DNA of 64,000 nt, taken from NCBI GenBank assembly GCA_000469685.2, contig LS997565.1:21323740-21387739 (forward strand), given 5' to 3'. Origin of the DNA: Haemonchus contortus (taxonomy: Eukaryota; Nematoda; Chromadorea; Rhabditida; Trichostrongylidae). How positions within the stretch are numbered: the first letter of the stretch is position 1; each line of letters opens with the position of its first letter. Below are positions 1-11,366 of the stretch, piece after piece. Made by a program: the position numbers and the translations under genes. A model generated the notes under the pieces. It did not search any database. It was not told the DNA's origin and saw nothing but the letters and a program-made list of their open reading frames with translations.

Positions 1-534
1 CAGTCGAATAAATATCTCTATAGGAAGAGAGGTCCGAGCCTCAAGCAGGCTTCAAACCTATTTAATGTTGACAACTATTTACACTATTCTCGAACCACAA
101 AAGTTCATAAAACGTAGTGTGAAAGAATGCCCGAGAAGCTCTGAATATGTCATTAGTTTGATGATGAATGGCTAATCCTAGGCAATTTCAGATAAGGGGC
201 TGGTGTACCTAGAGATTTTGTCTATACTTAGGACGATATCGCAAATACGCAGGAGAGTTCATATCAAAAGAAGAGCATAAGGAGCAGCACAACCAGCGCT
301 AACAGAGCACCCCCTTGTATGTGATGGCATTGTTGAATCATTGGCGGTCCTCTGAACATTCTCATGATTAGATGACATGGCGGTTTCATAGACTGCTCTC
401 AATCGTTGGTTCTGTTTACACTTACTCAGGGACACTCGAATTCAAGTTCCGGGTAACAGGTAACTTACAGAGAAGGTACTCACAAGGGACATAGGTGAGA
501 AGATATATGACATCAAGGATAAGGATAAAGTTTT
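1..534. other. Intergenic, nothing recognised
   Basis: AT-rich DNA with stops in all frames. No repeat, RNA gene or exon was recognised. Confidence 0.5.
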
Positions 535-811
535 TGGCGTTAGTCAATCCTGTCTGAGGGATGCGCCCCCACACTGGACTTCCATTCAGAATCGTAGTGG
601 CGTAAAGAGTGCGTATGTGGCCTATACAATGGCTTGCGATGGCCAGCCGATGTACAAGTCAGTGCTTTTATCCTCCCAGACGAGTTGGTACCAACTAATC
701 GACCCCGGAGGGATGGAAGGCTTGGTTGGCCTAGGTAGTCATCGATAGGGATTCGAACCCCTGACCGTGCGTGTGATATAGTGCGCCACTTGCCACTACA
801 CCACCTCCGCC
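535..811 (-). mobile_element. tRNA-derived SINE, copy 1
   Basis: Minus-strand copy with the clearest head: GGGCGGAGGTGGTGTAGTGG at its 5' end (811 downwards) and a perfect B box GGTTCGAATCC about 45 nt further. The body matches copy 2 closely, including TCCCTCCGGGGTCGATTAGT and the CTGAATGGAAGTCCAGTG stretch. Open frames read across it are not genes. Confidence 0.8.
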
Positions 812-3800
812 CTATATATGACATCATTACAGCGGAATTGTCTGCAACCCGAGCAGTAGACCTTAAAGAAAGCAAAAAACAGAAAGCAGAAAACGCATTC
901 TAAGAAGAAAGTAGTGCTTCCCCAAGGAAGCCCATCTCCATCGGATGTTTGACATAGCAGGAGAGGTATGCTATTCAAATGACAAGGGCGAGAGCGGATC
1001 CGCATCAGCAACAGGAATTCTATCAGCGAAGGGCTGATAGCCTGTTTAGAAAGTAAATCCTCGCCTATGGGTAAGCCTTTTAGCACCTACACTTCCAGTT
1101 CTGAATGCCACAACATGGGCCTAGGTTAGCGCAGAACAAGTGTCCTTAGAGTCTAACTTTAAGCCCATAGCAAGACATTTGAAACTTGTTGTGCTACGGA
1201 TGGGGCAATAAAAGGATAAAGGGAGTGCTTCCCCCCCCCCCCCCCCATACGACTTTCATGCAGAATTCAGTACAGGGCAGTATTTAGCTCAAATCAAGAA
1301 GAACTTCCGAAAAAAAAGCTCTCCAAACAGGGGGCGCTTCGTTGCGCGCGTCCGTAGAAACTAGGCCACGCCGCAGCCATCGCATGCGGCGAGTCAGCCC
1401 GCGACCTTTGACGAACGTCGCAGTTGTTAGCGGGGCTTTCAAATTGCGCTTGGTTTACGACAGTCAGCCAAAGGGAAGATAACACGGACAAATGCAAATC
1501 ATTCGCTCCACCGACAATCACTTGGTGGTACTGTATTGTCGTCTCGAGACCTCAGTGGGATGCGTCGCGCGCGGAGTGGGAGGGGTGACCTACCTTCGAA
1601 GGACGCGTGCAACAAACACTCTCCCTCCAAACAAGTTGTTCCTTCTTAATCATTGCCGAGCTATTCTACTCAAGCGACTGCTGATTAGTTTCGACAACTC
1701 AGGTAAGAGACTAACCTATTGTTGGGACAACCATCAACAGGTAAACAAAGGGTACTATAATAGTACCTACCAACCATAGGAGGGAAACAGTACGTATGTT
1801 CATCTCGAAAAACAGCTCTCTGAGAAAGGTTTCCAGTCGTGAATAAGAAAAGTTGGAAATTGGGGAATACGATTTCAATACTTTCAAATACAAATAGGTT
1901 CCACAGTGCGGAAGTCCAAAAGGGAAGTAGTTCAGGTGGTATGAAAACACTTGTGGTCAGCACCAAGGAAACCACGACAAGCAGTCTCACAAGAAAAACC
2001 CTTGATTCTGTAGGTTTTGATGTTTGCTATTGTTTGAAAAAGGTGCTGTTCGCCTATTCATGTTTGACGAATTTCTCCTCTGAGAAAAACTTATTTGTAA
2101 AAATATGCTGCGTAAACATGAGTAAGTAGTAGAGCGTGGGATATTTGTGTCACTTGGGTCCTGTCCTTGTTTTTCGAACCCCAAACAACAAATTGCTGGA
2201 GCACAGACTAACCCTATCTCTTGCCGAGTAGAACTAGTTCAAAAGTGGTTTTGTATCTAGTTTTTTATCAAATGGGACCTGAGAAATAGAAGTTTCCTCT
2301 AAACCAACTTGAAAAGAGTGACTCCAGCTCACCATGGATTGTGAAGATGTAAAAATCCTCGAATTCATCTCGGACTGTTCCCCGCAGTTGACGTAAGAGC
2401 CAAAAACCATGATTTCCTTTTGGGGGTTCAAAAAAATGATTCGACTCGATTATTCCTCACGAGCAGGAAATAGTTCCGATGGGTTTTCTTAGCTCCCCGT
2501 TCCTCAGGGAGTACACGAGGGAAACGCAAGCGATGGTCATAAGCAGTGAACAGATCGAGAGTCGACTAAACTATTGATTTGGAAATTTTCTAAGAAGGGA
2601 TAGCTAGCAAACACTTATAGGAAGCTAGTAAGAAGGGAATATTTCTAATTTCTTCATAAATAAATCGTCCTTTTGTAGTTTTTTCATTACGGCTATTCCT
2701 TTGCACCGCCATTTTTGACTTTTTCCTCTCAAGCGAGAGATTGAGAACTGGTCTTGTCCATCATACGAACGCGGCTTGATGACATGATGGCTTTTGAGAT
2801 CCTTTCGTTACGAAGGGACTGCCTTGATTTTTTTCCCATGGGGAAGTGAAAGGGTCACTTCATAGTGGCACGTTGACTGGAGACAGCTACATGGTCAGGA
2901 GCTAGGCAAATCTGTTGAAATTAGAGGGTTCCTTTCAGGTTCATTGAGCTCACTTTAGGGTGTTTTGTGTTTTCGATAGCTTTCTGCTTTGAAGCGATGA
3001 ACGAGCTCCTCCAAACGAAGGTGGAGAGGTTTCCCAGCTCGAGGAGGAAAAGGGGAATGGAGCTCCCTACCAGCGGAAACAGGACATGGCCTTTGTTATA
3101 AGTACAAGGTTATTCTATTTGGAACACATTGAGCTATTACTCTATAGAATTGAGTGGTCCCTTCGAGAGAGAAGTAGGCTTTTTGGAACTTTCGTATATT
3201 TCCAACCGTACAGCTTGATAACTGAAGCTGTCATTGGTCTTGACCTGTTAGCTATGTAAGTCACTAATACCTGCGGTTTTTCCTTCTCAGAAGCCAGTGG
3301 ATTGTTTACTAATAAAATGTAGCTGCCCGGGTCTTTTGTGAAGCAGATAGCTACAATTTGGGGGGTCATGGCATTTTTCTCTTTGTCCCTTGTCGTCGCT
3401 TTCGAGTCAGAAACGAAAGCCTTCGCAATACGACAACAAACAATGGAAAAAGATGGAAAAGTTCGGTCGAATTGGACAAAATAAAGGCACACGGTAACAG
3501 AAACGGGAAATAAAGAAGAAGGATGTGTGAACAGCTTCTTTGAAGTCCACAATTTGGCGCCAGACAACGGGAATACCCAATGGAGCGTGGTTTCGACAAG
3601 AGTCAAAAGGCACCAATACGGTCGCCGCACGCGTTGAAACTATTCCACCGCAATGGGGCAACCTCTTGTGATTTTAACCTCTAGAACACTGGCATTGGCC
3701 TGAAAAGACGATATAGCGATAGATTTTCATTGATGTAATCAGTCCATCCCATCAGTAAATCCCATTAGTAGCTTGAAAAGTCGTCAGAGCATTAGGGTTC

Positions 3801-4199
3801 TCTGAACTGTTCAGGCCCACTCTCAACCTTTCTCGCGTTGACCTAGTATCAGCGACTCTTTGAGTCTCCTTTTCACAGCTCTTAAAATTGCAAAACCGGT
3901 CCAAATCTTTTTTCCCGCCATTTAGTGAGTTAAAGCTGTTGCTAGCCAAAAATTACCTCGTTGCACTTGCCTCGAGTCACCTTCACTTACTTGATTTTTT
4001 CCAATTGATTTATGGGCCGTTTCGCGCTCGAAGTTCCTAGTCTTTCTCCGCTATTCAACCCCATCAGATGGGAGCCTGTCTGAGGAAACACCATGTAGAA
4101 GTTTGTTTCAGCAAAGTGTGCTGAAGATTACATGCGGAAGGCTGCATGGGATAGTTTCCATTGCACACTACTTGATATCTAATGTGGGATTTTGATATA
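812..4199. other. Intergenic, one GC-rich patch
   Basis: No gene supported apart from the weak open frame at 3142-3630. A 16-C run lies at 1231-1246. A patch rich in CpG at about 1320-1600 (GCGCGCGTCC, CGTCGCGCGCGGAG) stands out from its surroundings but shows no coding or promoter signature I can name. Confidence 0.5.
3142..3630 (-). CDS. Hypothetical 162-residue open frame
   Basis: The longest uninterrupted frame in the first 10 kb that is not in a recognised repeat. It begins MRRPYWCLLTLVETTLHW and has a hydrophobic stretch in the middle (SVTVCLYFVQF). No family is recognised, there are no upstream or downstream exons that fit, and two other frames overlap it. It may be chance. Confidence 0.12.
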   Translation of the reverse strand: MRRPYWCLLTLVETTLHWVFPLSGAKLWTSKKLFTHPSSLFPVSVTVCLYFVQFDRTFPSFSIVCCRIAKAFVSDSKATTRDKEKNAMTPQIVAICFTKDPGSYILLVNNPLASEKEKPQVLVTYIANRSRPMTASVIKLYGWKYTKVPKSLLLSRRDHSIL

Positions 4200-4955
4200 T
4201 TAGGTTGAGTCATAAGTCCTCGGACAATGGCATAGTGATGACTTCTAGAGTTCATAACTCGAGCAAGAGGTGACTGAAATGGACGCGCTAGGCATCGCTA
4301 GGTAGAGTATAAAAAGCTCTTCTAAATACATACTAACGAGTACACCTGAGCATCTCCTGCGCTTGAGCGTGAGAAGAGAAAAAGCCATGTCAGCGCGAAA
4401 ATCCATGGTATACGCTTCAAAGCAGGAGACACCCATCGACCGAGCTTTCGCACCTTGCCGATTGACTTCAATCCACGAATAATTGTGGACTGACTCCCCA
4501 AGGATGACTACCAGTTCACGAGTAGTTTGATAGTGATCGGCTTCCCCCTGTCTCCGCAGAACCTCCAAATCCAACTCTATTGAGCGTCCCGGACGGTCTT
4601 CATTTTCGATGCAATGGTCGTCCGATGTGGACTTCGTGTGCCACTTGTGAATTGTGCATAGCAGGAGCACCCATCTTATAAACTTCCTTCATACGTCTAT
4701 CGACCTCCGCGGGTTCTTGGCCTGATAAAAAAAGAAGTAGGATGGTGTTGCGGTGGAGTTGCGACAGCTTGAAATCATAGGGCATGGTTGCAGGAAAGGA
4801 AACAGTTAGGTGTGTTCGTTAGTATGTATTTCAAAGAGCTTTTCATACTCTATCTAACAATGCCACGCGCGTCCATTTTCGTCTTCTATTTACCGAGTTA
4901 TGATCTCTAGAAGTCATCGCTATCATTTTGTCCGAGAACTTATGGCTAAACCTAA
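4200..4955 (-). mobile_element. Internally deleted mariner with long (about 60 bp) terminal inverted repeats
   Basis: Left end TTAGGTTGAGTCATAAGTCC and right end (inverted) TTAGGTTTAGCCATAAGTTC match over about 60 bp, including a shared GATGACTTCTAGAG block. TA flanks each end. The minus strand from about 4785 to 4320 encodes the N-terminal third of a mariner transposase in shifting frames: LSQLHRNTILLLFLSGQ, IHKWHTK, DRPGRSIELD, QTTRELVVILG and MDFRADMA. The catalytic C-terminal part is missing. A 756-bp non-autonomous derivative. Confidence 0.85.
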
Positions 4956-5988
4956 TAGAAGCGTACCTGTGGGCAAACAAAGATCCTCATACTGGGCAAG
5001 AACATGCGATTTAAGCGGTAGCTGGTGCACTTCTCCGAGCTGTCTTTATTCTTTCTGAACGGAATGGAGATAATTTGTGGCCAAATCTAAAGCACCCATC
5101 TTATCAGCTTTTGCTAAAGACACACTGTTCTAAAAGTTGGTTCTGCAGGCAACCTACTCAGTGGACAGTTAGGTAGCAGAGGGGAGTTTATAGGTGGGTC
5201 TAATTGTTTGTACAGTCCTAAAAATGTTTTCAGATGCAGCAATCCACAACTGCAGAATTCCAGTACTATTCGGTTTTGATCCAACCTGGCCGATTTGGTT
5301 ACCGTTTTCAACTTTTCCCTCAAACGGGTTGTATAAAGTAAGGTTCAAAACACCCATTTCAGTCATACATATAACAAGGCAATGTCCTCGTTAAATGTTT
5401 CGTTCGCAGACAGAATTCAGCATGGACAATGGGAATGGCGATCATTGATCGTTGCACATCATGTTATGTTCACCCGTATCATCTGTCGTCCCGTTGATCA
5501 TCGATCTTCTCGAGCGGGCGCCAGAAACGTCTCCATTCGTCCCTGTCCAGAGTCACAGTAGACCAGTGAACAGTACTCGCTCGAAGGACATGGGGCAAAG
5601 CATTCTTTTCGTCTACAGCTTCCATAAAGAAGCCTGATAGCCTGATCATCGCGCTGACGCCGTCCTGCTGTTCTGATCCAGTTAGTAACTGCACTGGTAA
5701 AACGGTCATAACGACATCGCATAACGTGTCCGGCCGTGATCTTCGATTTCTTGGCCTAAGCCACGGCATCCCTGATCTTCGTTCCTTGGCAAAGCTCGAG
5801 ACTCTAGACTCTCTTCAGCACCTGCGTGTATAGAGAAACTTCGAACATCGTCTCTTCCGAAAGGCGTTGATCGAAGCTGACAGCACTCTTGCTTTCGGAG
5901 AAACCTAGTTTCTGTAGCGTGTGTCAGAGCAGGAAAATCCGCAGGTTGAAATGAGCCCAATGATGAAATTCAACTATTTGTGGCAATA
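4956..5988. other. Intergenic, nothing recognised
   Basis: Several short overlapping frames at 5450-5960 on both strands, none with a recognisable domain. No repeats identified. Confidence 0.5.
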
Positions 5989-6254
5989 GGCTGCTTTCAT
6001 AGTCCGCCGGCCGGCCGGCGTGCATGAGGCAGTGCTGGGGGGGGGGGGGAGGAGGGCGGCAGACGGTCGGTCAGCCCCTCGAAGGGCTGTAAACAAGGAG
6101 AGACAAGATCAAAAACCATTTGTAAGCCCCTGGTTGTTTGCTTTTCGATCTTGTTCTTCCTTGTTTTCAACCCCTCGACCGACAGTCTGCCGCCCTCCTC
6201 CCCCCTAGCACTGCCTCGTGCACGCCGGCCGGCCGGCGGACTATGAAAGCAGCC
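5989..6254. repeat. 266-bp GC-rich palindrome (foldback element)
   Basis: The first 22 nt (GGCTGCTTTCATAGTCCGCC onward) are exactly the reverse complement of the last 22. Arms of about 115-125 bp (5989-6114 and 6142-6254) pair with few differences, with a loop of about 27 nt. Each arm carries a CCGGCCGGCCGG core and a G- or C-rich run (12 G at 6038). No open frame of interest. It is a long perfect-tipped hairpin, possibly a foldback MITE. Confidence 0.85.
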
Positions 6255-6339
6255 ATACCTGGAAGGGAAGACGCAAGAGAACTTGTCTCGAATTATCAAG
6301 TATCCGTAGGAAACTATTAGGAAGTAGTAGCTTATCTCA

Positions 6340-7770
6340 CGAGCAAATACGGAGACAGCGATTCAATATTTGAAGATCTTCTAATCGAATTTCAGAAGTG
6401 CAAAGCGGAAGGAAAGAAAGAATACGAAGTCTCAAATACAACTGTTGGAGAGAATCACAGCGATGATGAATCAGCTGGCTGTTAAGAGGCTGAGAAGTGA
6501 AACAAAGAATACTGTTGAACATCATCTGCAGTAAATTTGATGAAGGTGTCCAGACGCAAACCGTAGAGATGAGAGCTGATCTATATAACCCAAAAAATTG
6601 GACATGGGCAAAAACACAAAAAGAGCTCAGCGGCATACTCCAGCGAAAAGAATATGTCAACAAGCCCGAAACAAAATAAATGGGGAAAGCTCAGCAAAAA
6701 GACGGCCCAATCAACCAACCCGTGACTACAGATTCACATGCATCAAGCGGCTTGGTCACCAGCCTGCCGACTGCCTCACAATCGAACAATTAGAGAATCC
6801 CTTTTCTGACGAAGAATAGGCTTTGGTTCAATTATGCAAAGCCGTTCCATACACCTAGCGTACCGGAGCCCTTCCTGCAAGAAATGCAGGCAGAAATGCA
6901 TGCATCATTTATGGCTGTGCAAGACCTTTAACTGTATCGAAATAGGCAAGACTGTCGAGCAAACGTAGCAAGCTCTACTTTGCCTGTGGTCCATCACGGA
7001 ACACGGCAACCAGCTCAGGCTATCAGGAGGGCCGCGACAAAGAAAGTGACAAAAAACACTCTAACAGTCGACCAGAATGCAGTCAACTTGAAACCACTGA
7101 CACAACTTTTAAGTTCGAGAAAGAGAAGGGACTGTTGGCCATCGGCAAAGTCAACATGGCGGAGACCCTGTTTCTGACAGAAACAGCGACCTTTCTGGGA
7201 AAGAAAGGCTCAAAAAAAGTCAGAATTTAGCTGCATACGGGAGCGGAAGCGTCGTTCATCGACAAAGGTCTTGTGGAAGAGCTACAAATACCGATTCTAG
7301 AAGCATCAAATAATTGTTTGAAGATGTTCGGCTCTAACGACATTCCTATAGGTTGAGACCAAGAAAACCAACTCTAAATACTAATGTTACACAAAAGATC
7401 AAAAGAATATTCTTAGAGAGCAGAGATGTAAAGATTCTTCGACTTGTGAAACTGTTTCCAGTATGGACGATCACGTGAATGATGTTAGAAAGTTTCTCCA
7501 GCAGATGGCCTTGCGCCGAAGTGCACTAGTCCACGACAAAACGCTACAAGATCATTCTAGTCGAGCTTTGTAACAGCATCAACATCTCCAGTCAAGAGGT
7601 ACAACAAGCGAAGGAATGTCAATCAACAGTTGACCGGTCTGCAAAGCAAACTTCATTGCCCTGGGTACATCTCGGATTTTTTGTGGAATCTCCAGCTACT
7701 ACAACAGTCTTCGTCGGCGGGAGCGTGCGGAAAAAGTACCGCACCCTTGAGCAAGCCATGCAGGCGGATC
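6340..7770 (+). mobile_element. LTR-retrotransposon gag-protease remnant (BEL/Pao-like)
   Basis: Plus-strand frames broken by stops and shifts show the order expected for a BEL/Pao-type gag and protease. There is a charged gag-like region at 6340-6680, then RFTCIKRLGHQPADC near 6735-6775, a zinc knuckle with its first Cys missing. Near 7140-7280 there is LLAIGKVNMAETLFLTE and HTGAEASFIDKGLVEELQIP, where (D)TGAxxSFI is the aspartic protease active site with the catalytic Asp codon changed. No reverse transcriptase or LTR pair was seen. Assignment to BEL/Pao rather than Gypsy rests on the wording of these two motifs. Confidence 0.65.
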
Positions 7771-10700
7771 TTTGAGGGGGTGTTATGCATGTTATGTTAT
7801 GTTATGTTATATTGCGAAACGCTGTATATAATCATTACTGTATTTGTTGTCTCCAATCTCTTATGATCTCTCAGATTAGAGATATCTAACAGAAGCAAAA
7901 GTTGTGCTAGTAAGTTTCGCCTTGTATGCTATATATCACTTGATTTCTGTGGGATTCACTTTTTATTCTATTTTACCTAACTTCATTATCGTAAAAACCT
8001 ACCCACGATAAACCGTTCTATTAAACGAGGTTTCAAAATGTTAAGTACCGGGACGATTAATTCCTCCACCACCTGCGCTCAGTTCTTCTTCTATTATTAT
8101 TCCGCTCTTCCAGCTATTGAACTTTGTTGCATTTTGAGTCACGAAGACAAGTGACAGGGGCCTCCGTCAGTCAGCAAGGAGACAGCTGAGAAGCTGCTGC
8201 ATTCAGGACCAAACCGCTTTTTTTTATCAAGGAAAGCCTCTGTGTTTGCGTCCACCCCATGATCCACAATCCACACCCCATGATATGACAACTAGGCCAT
8301 GCTCTTCGATTCTTCGTTGAAGGTGCCGAACTCCTTCAGTCTGACGCTTGAAGCAACGAGTTCTGGGACAAGAGGCCCGTCGGCTATCTAATGCGCGCTC
8401 ACTGCTAGACTTGAAACTGTCGAAAAAACTCGATACTTTCATGAAGAGTCCTTATATGGTTGGCTGGATGTGACTTCAATTTGGTGGACTCTGAACCGTA
8501 GCGGAATAGAAGTCCTTCGTATCCAAACTTCCGGGAGGAAGAGGTAGCGTTAAGCTAGAGAAATTCTGTTAAAACGATAATTGCTTCGAACAAGTGCCTC
8601 GAAGTGCAAGTTATTTACAACTCGAAATACCATATAAAATCTTTAATCAATATACAAATTGTACGGCACTCTTAAACCCAAACATATCACAGATGGACGA
8701 CACCTTTGGCTAGACTTTTCAATATACCATATTCAAGCCATGTATTGCGAGAGGATCACATCATATGAAAGAGACGGGAAAATACAGGTCACCGGAACAA
8801 GGAGGCAAAGAAATGGATATGATGGCTCAATGCAAGGAAGATCCAGGACATCGACCAAAACAATAGAAATTTGAGCAGTAATTATAACAGAAACAAACAT
8901 ATAAACAAAAACAAAATGCTTGAACTCGTGAGTTGATTGCAATAGGAACGGAGTGTGAATGGCATCAGAAGAAAGAACGAGCAGCAATGAGACGGCTGAC
9001 GACCGACAGCACCACTCATCGAAGAGATTCACGCTCAGAAACGCTCAACAATCACGTCGGCGTCTTCTTCGACCTGTACTAACAGCTCGATCAAAAATTG
9101 CTCTCCCAACAGTCAACATAACGAGGGGGGCCCGGGAATCCACGAATTCAGAAGACATTCAGAAGACAAGCAACTGAATAGTTCACACACAGACACGCAC
9201 GAGATCGAACGAGGAAGCGAAGCAAACGCACAGCAACGACAGGCACATCGAAGCCAACCGAGAGAATCATCACGGTTATACCTGCGTCTCCACCCGAGGA
9301 AAGCCGTTTCGAGATCTACCGTTCAGCGGGTAATGCTTCGGAGGCGAGTCCATGGTATCGCCGTCTCCTCGGATTACGACTCCTCGTAAGTTGCTGACAT
9401 CTCCGCCCACCGACCTGCACAATCACTATGGCACTACTACAACCACAGACAGAAAAGCGCTCAGAAACACATTCGTAAGGAACGTCAAGCCTCTAGAGTA
9501 CTCAAAATGCATGAATGTGCTTGATATCTGATAGATCCGAGAATTTTGGAAGATTTTTTGAAGATTCACTACATAACCGTCGAAATCACTTGAAGGTTAA
9601 AAGGGCACAAGGAAATCATCTTATCTGTCAGGGATTATCGTAGCTAGTCATAGTTGAGAGAGTATATAAAAGCTAGGCAAGAGAAGTGACAGAATAAAGA
9701 ACCGCTCATGTTTTGTTGTATGATAATCAGAGCGAATTGTTTCTGAGCGCTCAGAAGAAAAAGGAGCGATAGAAAAGTGGAGTAAACAACCACTATGACT
9801 TTCTGAAAACACGGTACAAGTGCTAAAAAGACCGCAGTTGTGCACCATTCGACCGCACGGGCTTTCTCAATCTCAACTTTTAAGGGCAGTACTCCCATAG
9901 TTAACGCTGTGCTAAAAAACGCTGGTTTTCCGACGGTCAGTTCAAGAGAATTTCGTAGTCATCATGAAGTTCAAACAGGGCAAAGAAATATCGTGCTAAA
10001 GGGGGGGGGAAACCAAAAGCTCCGGAGAAGCAAAGCTCACAGTGCGGAACTGCCAAGTGGGCTGCTGTTCCACTCGTTTACGGGGCTTCAAAATCCGACT
10101 TGTATACCTTGCAGTGTTGTGATCAGAGACCCTTACTTGGCACTTTGTCCCCTCCCCCCCCCCCCCCCCCTCTACCAAACACTCAGCTGTTTCTGAGGTT
10201 CAGCCAATATTTTTTTGAATGAGTTTCGTGTTTTCTGGCTCCGACTTTTTCTTTAAGTGGGGGGAATTGCATATGGGGGTTCAAGCATGGCACCTTTCAT
10301 GGGCTTTGTCGTTGCACAGTTACGACTTCTGAAGGACTACAGGACAGAAAGTGCCATGCTAAGGAGTCATGCCGTGGAGATATGTTCACGGAAGTGACTG
10401 AAAGGAATTAGGGAGTGAAAAAAAGCATTTGAAAGCGAATATACCTACCATTCATCGTCGTTGACGGTCAGCACATGGGGCGCTTGGAAGATCGGTTCCG
10501 ACGTCATCACGGGCAACGTCATCACTGGCATTCCTGTCGAACTCGGAGACACCTAAAGCTTCAAAGAACAAAAGTTCATTCTGTGGGACTTATCCACCTC
10601 AGTAAGCCTTGAGGAGCACTGGGATCCTCAAAAAAAAGAATTTTTCAGCCTGCCCTCGAAATTGATAATCTATTGGTGTGAACAACAAACCCAAGTACCT

Positions 10701-10830
10701 CAGACTGTATGGGAACTGGTGTGAGCATAGCAGGTGTCTCGTTGACAGTGGGAAGGGTAGGCCGAGGTGAATGTACTCTAAAATTCCATACAATAGGTGA
10801 TTTTAATGCATAATCCGGGAAAGTATGGTA
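7771..10830. other. Intergenic, downstream of the flippase
   Basis: Contains a TGTTA pentamer run at 7788-7810 and a 17-C run at 10154-10170. No exon, transposon end or RNA gene was recognised. The 3' untranslated region of the flippase must lie near 10830 and below; no perfect AATAAA was spotted within 250 bp. Confidence 0.5.
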
Positions 10831-11366
10831 TCAGTACCCGTTGTGTTTAGCTCGTAATTGCTCAACGTTTTTGAAGAGTTTCCCTTTGAGAATGAGTTCA
10901 CCAAAGCCTTGCGAATGGGAGAATGCGTAGCCGGAACGTAATGAGCCACGTACACTTCGTCGCGTCGCAGCAGACCTTTTGAACGCCGGCCTGGAATGGA
11001 TTCAACTTCGAAGTGCTCTCTCTTCTTCCACGATATAGATCTCACATTTCTTCCTGTTCCTTAGGCATTGGAATCTTCTTGCTGAGCTTCTTTCGTACAC
11101 GAAGGCGATCTGCGAAGGACGGGTGAGTATCAAACCAGAAGAACCGGTTCAACAACACCGGCAGCAGGAGAATCACCGTCACCTAGGATTGGACTTGTGA
11201 GTACAGAGAGACTCGCAGATTGCCTTAGGCCCTCTCTTCATTACATGATTGCACACAACACTCACCATAAGTATAGAGAACCAGAATTGAGGAGTGGACA
11301 TTGTCTTGAAGACTACGCCATAGGAGACGGCCGATGAGGTCTTCGCCACCATCGTCAAGGGAAGAG
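10831..11366 (-). CDS. Flippase exons 29-31: last membrane helix and C-terminal tail
   Basis: Exon 29 (11366-11266) begins after a TTTTCCAG acceptor with [16 protein letters not shown] and ends WFSILM. Exon 30 (11182-11046) carries the last helix [16 protein letters not shown] and a basic tail. Reading straight on meets a TGA, but a GTGAGA donor at 11045 and a TTCCAG acceptor at 10991 remove 55 bp and restore the frame. Exon 31 (10990-10831) then encodes [20 protein letters not shown] and GELILKGK before TGA. The SGYAFSHxQGFGELI block is the conserved tail of ATP8B2/4-type flippases, which confirms the splice. Confidence 0.9.

Noticed and set aside
540..875. 111-residue minus-strand open frame
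   Set aside because: It reads across SINE copy 1 and matches frames in the other SINE copies.
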